A DNA stretch of 64,000 nucleotides from Streptococcus devriesei DSM 19639 (GTDB lineage: Bacteria; Bacillota; Bacilli; Lactobacillales; Streptococcaceae), in NCBI RefSeq assembly GCF_000423725.1, contig NZ_KE384084.1, positions 248,001 through 312,000 of the forward strand, given 5' to 3'. Under the pieces are notes generated by a model. That model was given only the letters and a program-made list of their open reading frames with translations. It did no database searches and had not been told where the DNA came from. A program made the translations under genes and the position numbers. Position 1 is the first letter of the stretch. Each line of letters starts with the position of its first letter. Of the stretch, positions 29,030-39,886 are shown piece after piece.

Positions 29030-29536
29030 ATGCCAAAAAGAGTTTCACATTCAAATGAGAAGATTAAGCGATTGCAGGCTAACCTCTCCTCCCTTCGGAA
29101 TATTGCTAATTGGACTGCTGAAGACCTAGCAAAGAGGATCGGCGTAACAAAACAGACTATTAGCAACCTTGAAACTTCTGACGGAAAAACAAATCAAATG
29201 AATCCTACTCAGTACCTCGCCATTCGTTCAGTGATAGATAATGAAATTATTAGCAGCGAGAATCCCGTTTTACGAGAAGCAATGAATTATCTCTTCAACC
29301 CAGAATATAATATAACCACAGACAGCAATGATAAAATTGTCAAAGATTTAAAAATTGCTCAACTGGGTGCTGCTTCCAAGGCAGCTTATCTTTCTCAGCC
29401 TAAGAATGATGCGCAAACAGAATTAGAAAGAAAAGCAATGGCCGTTTTTGCCCTGCTTCCTTTAACGACTTCAATTTTGGGTACTGCTTCTACTGTCTAT
29501 AAAACTTTTGCATTTTTTAATGATATTAGCAGCTAA
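29030..29536 (+). CDS. XRE-type helix-turn-helix protein with hydrophobic C-terminus
   Basis: The ATG at 29030 follows AAAGGTGG by eight bases; the in-frame TTG at 29009 lies upstream of the ribosome site and is not used. Of 168 residues, about 12-65 form a Cro/CI-type HTH (WTAEDLAKRIGVTKQTISNL). The middle is polar and acidic. The last 35 residues hold a hydrophobic helix (MAVFALLPLTTSILGTAST), so the protein may be membrane-tethered. I do not recognise the family beyond the HTH. Base composition is more AT-rich than the neighbours, which suggests acquisition. Probable target: the inverted repeat at 28914-28961, with possible effect on wapA. Confidence 0.8.
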   Translation: MPKRVSHSNEKIKRLQANLSSLRNIANWTAEDLAKRIGVTKQTISNLETSDGKTNQMNPTQYLAIRSVIDNEIISSENPVLREAMNYLFNPEYNITTDSNDKIVKDLKIAQLGAASKAAYLSQPKNDAQTELERKAMAVFALLPLTTSILGTASTVYKTFAFFNDISS

Positions 29537-29552
29537 TATCCAAATACTCTGC

Positions 29553-29597
29553 AAAACATAAAAGTGCCGGGAGAAAATCCCAGCACTTTTATGTTTT
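29553..29597. terminator. Strong bidirectional terminator
   Basis: AAAACATAAAAGTGCCGGGA pairs with TCCCAGCACTTTTATGTTTT over a four-base loop. It separates the convergent HTH gene and bglA. Confidence 0.85.
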
Positions 29598-29611
29598 CAC
29601 AGTCTGTCTAT

Positions 29612-31206
<1,595 letters not shown>

Positions 31207-31245
31207 CGTATATTGTTATTTTACCTGCTATACAAGTCTGCCTGT

Positions 31246-31737
31246 TTAAAGATAGATAAAAACGGCCTGTGCCTGAGGATTTATATAACGCCAATTAAGA
31301 ATTTTGGGACTGGGCATTTCACTGACTATGAAACTCCCATCGCTGTTAAGATATTCCACAAAAGCCAGATGATCCTTTTTATTTCCATCTGCATCATCTG
31401 TTAAAAAACAGGCAACAGCTCCGACCTTAGCCGCATTTCCTAGGGAATATCCTTCTTGCTGTGCTTTCTCAGTCCACTCGCTTGCTGTACCCCAATGTGA
31501 GCCAATGATCTTATCTAATTGAGTGCATCGGTTATAAATATACCAAGCTGGTTCACCTTCAGTGTAGTCATTCCCTTCACTGCTCATTTTGATTGTTTGT
31601 TCACTTGGCAAGTTATAAATGAGCTGCGCTTCCTGCTGGCTGTTTAATCTGGCATTATAAAAGCCAGTTAACACAATATCCTTTTTGTCCACTTTTTCAT
31701 CCCCATTGTAATACCTTATCGGCAAAGTCTTGTACAT
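31246..31737 (-). CDS. Degenerate CHAP-domain protein lacking the catalytic cysteine
   Basis: Residues about 58-163 follow the CHAP amidase plan: GEPAWYIYNR where active enzymes have G-Q-C-T-W-Y, then SHWGTASEWTEKAQQ, KVGAVACF, KDHLAFVEYLNSDGSFIVSE with the His (residue 123), and WRYINPQ. The catalytic Cys position is Pro63 or Ala64, so peptidoglycan cleavage is unlikely; Cys71 lies a few residues on. There is no signal peptide. The first 50 residues are unlike CHAP proteins. A consensus promoter ends three bases before the ATG, so the start may be leaderless or the real start may lie at an internal GTG (MDKKDIVLTGFYN, preceded by GGGGAT). Function unknown; it sits between bglA and bglC. Confidence 0.7.
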   Translation of the reverse strand: MYKTLPIRYYNGDEKVDKKDIVLTGFYNARLNSQQEAQLIYNLPSEQTIKMSSEGNDYTEGEPAWYIYNRCTQLDKIIGSHWGTASEWTEKAQQEGYSLGNAAKVGAVACFLTDDADGNKKDHLAFVEYLNSDGSFIVSEMPSPKILNWRYINPQAQAVFIYL

Positions 31738-31740
31738 AAA

Positions 31741-31769
31741 ATTATATCCGTAAATATTACAAAAGTCAA
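31741..31769 (-). promoter_or_regulatory. Promoter abutting the CHAP-like gene
   Basis: TTGACT (31764-31769), 17 bases and TATAAT (31741-31746) on the minus strand. Only TTT separates the -10 box from the ATG at 31735-31737, so transcription should start inside or just after that ATG. Confidence 0.75.
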
Positions 31770-31863
31770 CAATTTTATTTCTATTTTATTACAAACATTT
31801 CTTATTCAAGACATTTCCTGTGGACAGCTTTTCCTTTTTAATCTCCTATCACCTATTATATGC

Positions 31864-31877
31864 TATAATAATACTAT
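31864..31877 (+). promoter_or_regulatory. Extended -10 promoter of bglC with overlapping half-site
   Basis: TGCTATAAT is an extended -10 box (TATAAT at 31864-31869). On the opposite strand ATAGTATTA (31869-31877) matches the half-site seen before bglA and the esterase, overlapping the -10 box and start point. This placement fits negative autoregulation. A 21-bp-spaced partner (ATAGGTGAT) is weaker. Confidence 0.5.
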
Positions 31878-31901
31878 CCTACGATTTAAGAGAGACTGCG
31901 G

Positions 31902-32795
31902 ATGAAAGCTTTTTTAACAGACAAAAATTTTAAGCATACAACAGATTTTGAAAATCAGCTCTTACCCTATAAAATTTTTGAGACAGCTATTTCTAATGGG
32001 CGGCCGGATACGCTTTTTCACTGGCATCCTGAATTAGAAATTTCTTATATTTATGAAGGAACTGCTCAATATCACATTGATTATGATTATTTTAACAGTC
32101 AGTCCGGTGATATTATCCTCGTACGTCCTAATGGCATGCACTCGATCCATCCCATCGGTGATAAGTCTCAAAAGGCTGAAACCTTGCTTTTTCACTTGGA
32201 TATGGTTGGTTACTCACTTTTAGACCAGACAAGCCTTCGCTATCTGCAGCCACTGCAAAATTCCAGCTTTAAACTGGTTCCTTGTATCAAACCCGGAATG
32301 TCCGGCTATGAAGCTATCAAAAACTGCCTCTTTACCATTTTTGATATTTATCATAAGCAGGGACGGCATTTTGAATTACTTTTAAAAGCCAGGCTGCAGG
32401 AGTTGATTTACTTACTCTACTTTCATCAGTACGTTCTGCGCAAGCATTCAGATGACATGTACCGAAAAAATGAAAAAATCCGCGAATTAATTGACTACAT
32501 TCATCAGCATTATCAAGAAGAGCTTCCTATCGAAATGCTGGCAGATCTCTTTGGTTACAGCAAAACTCATTTTATGACGGTATTTAAACAGTATACCGGC
32601 ACATCATGCACCGAGTTTATTATCCAATATCGACTCAGCAAAGCCTGTGATCTGCTCGTTAATTCCATCAAACCTATTCTTGAAATTTCAACCGAAGTCG
32701 GTTTCAATAATCTGTCGAATTTTAACCGTCAGTTCAAGCGCTATTATCAGATAACTCCCAGCCAATACCGGAAAACTACCAAAAAATCCAGCTGA
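31902..32795 (+). CDS. bglC: AraC-family regulator of the bgl cluster
   Basis: The 297-residue protein has an N-terminal cupin ligand-binding domain (FHWHPELEISYIYEGTAQYH, GDIILVRPNGMHSIHP) and a C-terminal double helix-turn-helix (about 190-292; LPIEMLADLFGYSKTHFMTV and ILEISTEVGFNNLSNFNRQF, ending ITPSQYRK). Length and layout are typical of sugar-responsive AraC regulators. In S. mutans the gene at this place is bglC, a regulator of beta-glucoside use. It is divergent from the CHAP-like gene and convergent with the esterase gene. Confidence 0.88.
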   Translation: MKAFLTDKNFKHTTDFENQLLPYKIFETAISNGRPDTLFHWHPELEISYIYEGTAQYHIDYDYFNSQSGDIILVRPNGMHSIHPIGDKSQKAETLLFHLDMVGYSLLDQTSLRYLQPLQNSSFKLVPCIKPGMSGYEAIKNCLFTIFDIYHKQGRHFELLLKARLQELIYLLYFHQYVLRKHSDDMYRKNEKIRELIDYIHQHYQEELPIEMLADLFGYSKTHFMTVFKQYTGTSCTEFIIQYRLSKACDLLVNSIKPILEISTEVGFNNLSNFNRQFKRYYQITPSQYRKTTKKSS

Positions 32796-32834
32796 GCTTG
32801 ATTCAAGCTAATTGGCATAACCTTTATCATTATT

Positions 32835-32890
32835 AAAAACGAACAAGTTGCTTTTGGATGGCTCCAACAGGCTGACTTGCTCGTTTTTTT
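32835..32890. terminator. Bidirectional terminator between bglC and the esterase
   Basis: AAAAACGAACAAGT pairs with ACTTGCTCGTTTTT across a GC-containing loop; T runs exist on both strands. Confidence 0.8.
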
Positions 32891-32916
32891 CTAGTACTTA
32901 TTTACCGGTAAATTTT

Positions 32917-34431
32917 TTATTTCTTTTGATCATTCAGCCAGTCAAAAACATTGGTATAAGATTTTTGGCCTAGTTTAACGGTAGCAGAACCGCCCTTTGT
33001 CTTATTGCTGGCTTTAAATCCTGATAATTTTGAAGCTTTTTTAACAGCTGATGGGTTTTGAACGCCTGATACTTGATCATTAAAGAAATAGGTCCAAGAC
33101 CAATGGCCGTTATAGACAGTATCTTTCATATCAAACCCCTGTACATTTTTATAATACGAGAACCATTTATTCTTAGCACCGCTGTCAATCAGAGATTTGT
33201 AAATCGGCAGTGAATAATTTTTAGGATTGACTACCTCATCTGCTGCCGAATGAACAAACCACATAGGAATAGGCTTTAATGTCTTCACTTTTTGGCTGTC
33301 AAACCAAACCTTATCTGTACGGACAGCAGATTTTCCGGAAATGCTGCTTTTATCTTCCACCATTTTATAGGTGCCATCAGCATTTCTTTCGTGCTCATAG
33401 TAAGAATAGGCCGCTGCTTGAGGAACTAAAGCAGCGAAATAATGCGGATAGTGCAAAGCCATATTGATGGTCATGTAACCGCCGTTAGAGCAGCCAGCCA
33501 GATAGATACGGTCAGCATCCACATCTTTATTATCAGCCACATATTGCTTGATTGCATCCATAAGTGCCTGAGTATAGCGCGACACGCCTGATCCTGAACC
33601 ATTAGTGCCATCGCCTTCATCCATCCAATAAGTCGGTGTCTGCACCGTTAAAATATAAGCTCCTTTTTGGCTTCCTGCGTTAAAATGATTTTGGATTTTC
33701 TTTTTAGCAAGAGCTGTCACTTCATTGCCAAGCAGGGTAATATCTTGGTCTGTCCCGCCTTCCCCTTGGCCATGCAGCCAGATGATTAAAGGATTTTTCT
33801 TGCCGGATTTCAGACTCTTAGGTTCATAAGCGGCATATTTTAGAGTAATATCTTCATCTTTTTTGGTTAAAGGATTGGTATAATTGCCCGAAAAATCACC
33901 TCGATTCTTAAAAACATCTGAATCTGGGGAAATTCGCTCATTGATAGCGTCACTGTTAATGTCTAAACGAGCGGATTTTCCTTTTTGACTGACGCTTAAC
34001 CCTTTGATAGATACAGGGTAGGTCTTGACCCACTGATTTTGAAACACGTCCATGTTGTAAACAAAGGGCGATGCATTTTTATCAGCATTATCAACGTCAT
34101 AAGTGACAGGCATTTGAATCGTGACGTAGCGACTTTCTTTAACTGCGCTCTTTTTACCGATTTTATCAGACAGATAAACTTTTTGAACTTGTCGGCTGAC
34201 ACCTGCAGTCTGAACTTCAAGATTTTTGGCTGATACCTTTGAAACTTTCTGGTCTAATCTCACAAGCAATTTAGGAACAGCAGGCCCAAACTCATAGCCT
34301 TTGATAATGATCTTAACATCATTAATTTGGTTTTCTGTTTCAGATGCCAAAGCACGATCTGCTGACATAAAAGCAAGACCTAGGACGCCCAGAGCAAGTA
34401 ATTTCTTCACTTCTTTTTTCATCGTAAACAC
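32917..34431 (-). CDS. Secreted alpha/beta-hydrolase (esterase)
   Basis: The 504-residue protein has a signal peptide (LALGVLGLAFMSADRALAS, cut near residue 29), an N-terminal beta-rich domain to about 170, then an alpha/beta-hydrolase domain. The nucleophile is Ser315 in YLAGCSNGGYMTINMALHYP, the oxyanion region is IIWLHGQGEGG, and a His in YNGHWSWTYFF completes a plausible triad. This layout is that of prolyl-oligopeptidase-like or PHB-depolymerase-like esterases. No wall anchor is seen, so it is probably released. It occupies the spot next to bglP where a phospho-beta-glucosidase would be expected. Possible role: freeing aryl or acyl groups from plant glycosides; this is inference from context. 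Confidence 0.75.
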   Translation of the reverse strand: MFTMKKEVKKLLALGVLGLAFMSADRALASETENQINDVKIIIKGYEFGPAVPKLLVRLDQKVSKVSAKNLEVQTAGVSRQVQKVYLSDKIGKKSAVKESRYVTIQMPVTYDVDNADKNASPFVYNMDVFQNQWVKTYPVSIKGLSVSQKGKSARLDINSDAINERISPDSDVFKNRGDFSGNYTNPLTKKDEDITLKYAAYEPKSLKSGKKNPLIIWLHGQGEGGTDQDITLLGNEVTALAKKKIQNHFNAGSQKGAYILTVQTPTYWMDEGDGTNGSGSGVSRYTQALMDAIKQYVADNKDVDADRIYLAGCSNGGYMTINMALHYPHYFAALVPQAAAYSYYEHERNADGTYKMVEDKSSISGKSAVRTDKVWFDSQKVKTLKPIPMWFVHSAADEVVNPKNYSLPIYKSLIDSGAKNKWFSYYKNVQGFDMKDTVYNGHWSWTYFFNDQVSGVQNPSAVKKASKLSGFKASNKTKGGSATVKLGQKSYTNVFDWLNDQKK

Positions 34432-34440
34432 CTCACATAA

Positions 34441-34455
34441 TTAAAACGCTTTCAT
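34441..34455 (-). promoter_or_regulatory. cre site (CcpA) before the esterase gene
   Basis: The minus strand reads ATGAAAGCGTTTTAA, one base away from the cre core (WTGNNARCGNWWWCAW). It lies between the promoter and the start codon, a roadblock position for carbon catabolite repression. Confidence 0.6.
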
Positions 34456-34521
34456 TTTAGCTCAGCAAATGCTTTTCATCCACTCATAGAAATACCCCCT
34501 TATCAAAAAATCTTTGACTTT

Positions 34522-34605
34522 ATCTTAGCAGAGCCAGATAAGGCTTTCAAGTATTCCTTTTATTTTCAGTAGGATAATACCATTCTTTCATAGTTTAATA
34601 CCATT
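34522..34605 (-). promoter_or_regulatory. Esterase promoter with tandem AraC-type half-sites
   Basis: TTGAAA (34545-34550), 17 bases and TAAGAT with upstream TG (34522-34527) form the promoter on the minus strand. Upstream, AATGGTATTA occurs twice as a direct repeat 21 bp apart (34596-34605 and 34575-34584). Motif and spacing match the repeats before bglA (shared core ATRGTRYYA), so the same regulator, most likely BglC, should act at both. Confidence 0.65.
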
Positions 34606-34652
34606 GCATCAAGAAAGTACAAGCAAGGCCTGTAACACTTCTTTTGCAAAAT

Positions 34653-34680
34653 AAAAAAGACCGGAATTTTTTCCGATCTT
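34653..34680 (-). terminator. Terminator after bglP
   Basis: AAGATCGGAA pairs imperfectly with TTCCGGTCTT, followed by T residues on the minus strand, 15 bases past the bglP stop. Confidence 0.65.
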
Positions 34681-34695
34681 ATAGACAATTCATTT

Positions 34696-36597
<1,902 letters not shown>

Positions 36598-36599
36598 TC

Positions 36600-36856
36600 A
36601 TAAGATGCTAAGGGCGTTAAGAAAACCGTATAAAAATAGGAGATTGACGCAGAGTCTTTGAAAGACTCAAGGAAGCTCCACTTTTTTACTAGGTTTTTAG
36701 CCCGAGCTCAATTAAATAAGATGCTAAGCCGTTAAGCGACTCACAGGAAAATAGGAACCATGACGAAGATGCTTGCATCTAGGAAATGGTTATCTTTTTC
36801 CAAAGAGTCGTAGGCGAGCTCGATTAAATAAGATGCTAAGCCGTTAAGTGACTTAT
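36600..36856. repeat. Tandem array of a 112-116 bp structured repeat in the bglP leader
   Basis: ATAAGATGCTAAG occurs at 36600, 36716 and 36828, each followed by a CGTTAAG-like sequence; AAATAGGA, TGACG and GAGCTC-ATTAA are also kept between units. The two full units keep the same three nested stems with different bases. Unit one has AAAACC/GGTTTT, GGAG/CTCC and GAGTC/GACTC. Unit two has CGACTC/GAGTCG, AACCAT/ATGGTT and AGATGC/GCATCT. The array lies between the LicT attenuator and bglP, ending 15 bases before the start codon. The core sequence is, from memory, found between genes in other streptococci; I cannot name the element. Confidence 0.75.
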
Positions 36857-36930
36857 TGATTTTAAATCATTGAACTCAGCCAGTCCAGCCTTAGCATAGT
36901 TATTTGTAAGAATATTACCGTTTTATACGC

Positions 36931-37029
36931 AAAAAAACCTAAACAAATACCAAATGACCAGACAAAGAGACACTCTTTGCAATCAATTCGTATTTATCTA
37001 GGTTTTGCCTGCTTAACCAGTAACAATCC
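36931..37029 (-). promoter_or_regulatory. LicT antiterminator (RAT) and overlapping attenuator of bglP
   Basis: On the minus strand GGATTGTTACTGGTTAAGCAGGCAAAACC (37001-37029, quoted in parts: GGATTGTTACTG and GCAGGCAAAACC) is an almost exact ribonucleic antiterminator of the BglG/SacY class. Its 3' end overlaps a terminator made of AACCTA-ATAAATAC and GTATTTGTTTAGGTT with a long T run (36931-37006). LicT bound to the RAT prevents terminator formation. An extra stem CAAAGAG/CTCTTTG lies in the loop. Confidence 0.92.
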
Positions 37030-37041
37030 TTTACGACTAGT

Positions 37042-37077
37042 ATTATAGCATACCATTTTATTTTTGCAAGCGCTTTT
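37042..37077 (-). promoter_or_regulatory. bglP promoter with overlapping cre site
   Basis: TTGCAA (37064-37069), 16 bases and TGCTATAAT (TATAAT at 37042-37047, extended -10) on the minus strand. AAAAGCGCTTGCAA (37064-37077) is a good CcpA cre site covering the -35 box, so glucose should repress initiation directly. Confidence 0.8.
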
Positions 37078-37101
37078 ACAAAAATAATTTAAAAAACTAG
37101 T

Positions 37102-37938
37102 CTACTGACTAGCTTCCAGACGCTGAATATGAATGGTGAGATAAACTTGCTCATCCTTGCTCATGGGAAAATCGTAAGCAGACACGACATAAGATTTGAT
37201 TTTTTCGGTACAGGCAAAGGCATGCGGATAATTTTCCTTGACTTGCTCATAAAGGAAGGCGTCATTCTTGCCCTGAACAAGACCGTTTGCCACACGCTGA
37301 GCAAAATATTGAACATGGGTGACAAAGCGATTGTAACTGATCGACTCTTCATCTGTGATTTGGCCGAAATGCAGGCGGACAATTTCCAAAATATCAATCA
37401 CAATCTTGGAAATCAGCCGATTTTTCTCCAGCAGACCGCCGTCTTTTTGGGCATTAATAAAGTGTAATGCAATCGAAGCCGCCTCATCATCAGCCAGCTC
37501 TACTCCTAGCTTCTCTTTGATGTACACGATAGCTTCTCTGCCCAGCTGAAATTCTCTGGGATAAAATTTTCTGACTTCCCAGGCCAGCGGATTTTGTATG
37601 ATCAAACCTTCTTTTGTCCGCTCAATGGTATAATGCAGGTGATCAGCCAAGGCAATATGGAGTGAAATATCAAAGGTTTGCTCTAAAACTTCCTGTCCTT
37701 GATGGATAATATCAAGAACCAGCTCTATTTCATCGCTGTCAAGGTCAACATAGACACGTGATAGTTCATCAGCCATATCCGTATTTTGCAAAACGAATCG
37801 TTTTTCGATTAATTCTTGATTGACCTCATCGCCGGCCTTCTTTTGAAAACCCAGCCCTTTTCCCATAACAATAATCTCTTCGTCCTTATCCCCCAGAACC
37901 TGAACGACATTATTATTAAATACCTTATCAATTTTCAT
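37102..37938 (-). CDS. licT: BglG-family transcription antiterminator LicT
   Basis: The 278-residue RNA-binding antiterminator has an N-terminal CAT domain (1-56, MKIDKVFNNNVVQVL) and two PTS regulation domains. PRD1 carries His100 (LADHLHYT) and His159 (SIALHFINAQ); PRD2 carries RFVTHVQYFAQR and YLTIHIQRL. Phosphorylation by BglP silences it and by HPr activates it, as known for the family. Its target RAT lies just downstream, before bglP. A transcript from licT may read into the leader. Confidence 0.95.
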   Translation of the reverse strand: MKIDKVFNNNVVQVLGDKDEEIIVMGKGLGFQKKAGDEVNQELIEKRFVLQNTDMADELSRVYVDLDSDEIELVLDIIHQGQEVLEQTFDISLHIALADHLHYTIERTKEGLIIQNPLAWEVRKFYPREFQLGREAIVYIKEKLGVELADDEAASIALHFINAQKDGGLLEKNRLISKIVIDILEIVRLHFGQITDEESISYNRFVTHVQYFAQRVANGLVQGKNDAFLYEQVKENYPHAFACTEKIKSYVVSAYDFPMSKDEQVYLTIHIQRLEASQ

Positions 37939-38043
37939 ATTATTTTCCTTAGCCTTTAACCAATTAACACTCTTTTATATCATATCAAATAAAATGATAA
38001 AAAGTAAAGGCTCTCTTTTCAAACTTGTCTTTAAAAGCCGGTT

Positions 38044-39117
38044 CTATTTGCGGTACATTTTAAACTGCAGATAGAGATCATTATAGACACCCAGCCATTT
38101 TTTACCGAGATTATCATAGACTTCCAAACGGCTGACCGTTTTAGCATCGGGGTAAAAAGCCTTATTGTTTTTGATATCAGCCGGCAGCAGCTCTTTGGCC
38201 TTGGCATTTGGTGTCGCATAGCCGATATAGCTGGCGTTTTGAGCAGCATTTTGAGGTTTTAGCATGAAATTAATAAAAGCATAGGCTTCTTTTTTGTGTT
38301 TTACTGTTTTAGGAATCACCAGATTATCAAACCAAAGATTTGAGCCTTCACTGGGAACAAGATAGCGTAAATCCTCATTAGCATCCAGCATTTCACTGGC
38401 TTCACCGGAAAAAGTCACTCCCAAAGCGGCATCACCCCTAATTAGATACCCTTTCATTTCATCGCCGACAATAGCCTTGATGTTGGGTGTTAATTGGTTC
38501 AGCCTGTTTTCAGCTTTTTTTAGCTCTGCGGAATTTTTAGTGTTTAAACTATAACCAAGACTGTTCAGACCAAATCCGATGACCTCGCGGGCACCGTCAA
38601 CCAGCATGATACTGTTGGCATAGTCTTTATTCCACAAATCACTCCAGTGCTTGGGCGCCTCAGTCAGCATCTTGCTGTTATAAACAATTCCCACTGTTCC
38701 CCAGAAATAAGGGATCGAATAGGCATTTGACGGATCGAAGCTTTTTCCAAGAAATTGCCGGTCAAGATTATTCCAGCCTTTGATTTGCGATTGATCAAGT
38801 TTGACCAAAAGCCGTTCAGCTCTCATCTTACTAATCATGTAATCGCTGGGAACAGCGATATCATAGGTTGTACCGCCCTGTTTGATTTTAGTGTACATGG
38901 CTTCATTGGAATCAAAGGTCTCATATTGAACCTGGATGCCGGTTTCCTTGGTGAATTTTGTCAAAAGCTCAGGATCAATGTAGTCACCCCAATTATAGAT
39001 AACCAGCTTATCAGACTTGCCGCTGCCGCTTGCCTGCCTGCTCATGTAAAAAACCAGACCGGCCAAAACGAGAACAATAGCCAAGACACCCCCCATAAAA
39101 GAGTAAAGTTTATGCAT
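38044..39117 (-). CDS. potD: Spermidine/putrescine ABC transporter substrate-binding protein
   Basis: PotD captures polyamines outside the membrane. The 357-residue protein has an N-terminal hydrophobic anchor (about 8-28) without a lipobox Cys, so it is probably held by an uncleaved helix. The mature part begins LVIYNWGDYIDPELL, the usual PotD start, and has YDIAVPSDYMISKM and IPYFWGTVGIVYNS. It is last in murB-potABCD, overlapping potC by eight bases, with AAGGAGG before the ATG. Confidence 0.94.
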   Translation of the reverse strand: MHKLYSFMGGVLAIVLVLAGLVFYMSRQASGSGKSDKLVIYNWGDYIDPELLTKFTKETGIQVQYETFDSNEAMYTKIKQGGTTYDIAVPSDYMISKMRAERLLVKLDQSQIKGWNNLDRQFLGKSFDPSNAYSIPYFWGTVGIVYNSKMLTEAPKHWSDLWNKDYANSIMLVDGAREVIGFGLNSLGYSLNTKNSAELKKAENRLNQLTPNIKAIVGDEMKGYLIRGDAALGVTFSGEASEMLDANEDLRYLVPSEGSNLWFDNLVIPKTVKHKKEAYAFINFMLKPQNAAQNASYIGYATPNAKAKELLPADIKNNKAFYPDAKTVSRLEVYDNLGKKWLGVYNDLYLQFKMYRK

Positions 39118-39886
39118 GTCTTTCCTCCTTATCCTGAGAAATAAAGTAATAGCCGATCACAAGCAGAATGCTGAACAGAAAAACGACAGCAGACAGAGCG
39201 TTGATTTCTAAAGAAATCCCCTGACGGGCTCGAGAATAAATTTCCACCGAAAGGGTCGAAAAGCCATTTCCGGTGACAAAAAAGGTAACGGCAAAATCAT
39301 CCAAAGAATAGGTAAAAGCCATGAAATAGCCGGCAATGATACTAGGCGTCAAATAAGGCAGCATGACTTCTTTTAACATCTGAAAATGACTGGCACCTAA
39401 ATCATAGGCAGCATTGACCATGTCATCATTCATTTCTTTCAATCGCGGCAGCACCATAAGAACAACGATAGGAATGGAAAAGGCAATGTGGCTGAGAAGC
39501 ACCGAAAGCATGCCTAATTTAAAACCAATAAAAGTAAAAAGGATCAGAAAAGAAGCGCCAATCATAACATCAGGAGCCACCATAAGAACATTGTTGACAG
39601 ACAGGATAGCATTTTGAGCCTTTCTTTTTGTTTGATAAATAAAGATGGCGCCAAAAGTTCCGATAATCGTTGCCAATAAAGAACTTAAAAAGGCAACAAG
39701 AAAGGTTTCAGCTAAAATCAGCATCAGCCGTTTGTCACCAAACATGCTCTCATAATGCTCCAGAGTAAAACCGGTGAAGTGATTCATGTCTCCCGCCTGA
39801 TTGAAGGAATAAAAGATCAGGTAAAAAATAGGGATATAAAGGATTAAAAAGACAAGGATCAAATAAAGATTAGCTATTTTTTTCAT
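39110..39886 (-). CDS. potC: Polyamine ABC transporter permease PotC
   Basis: This 258-residue inner-membrane permease has six helices and the EAA loop around NAAYDLGASHFQMLKEVMLP, which contacts PotA. It pairs with PotB. The start overlaps potB by four bases and the end overlaps potD. Confidence 0.93.
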   Translation of the reverse strand: MKKIANLYLILVFLILYIPIFYLIFYSFNQAGDMNHFTGFTLEHYESMFGDKRLMLILAETFLVAFLSSLLATIIGTFGAIFIYQTKRKAQNAILSVNNVLMVAPDVMIGASFLILFTFIGFKLGMLSVLLSHIAFSIPIVVLMVLPRLKEMNDDMVNAAYDLGASHFQMLKEVMLPYLTPSIIAGYFMAFTYSLDDFAVTFFVTGNGFSTLSVEIYSRARQGISLEINALSAVVFLFSILLVIGYYFISQDKEERHA

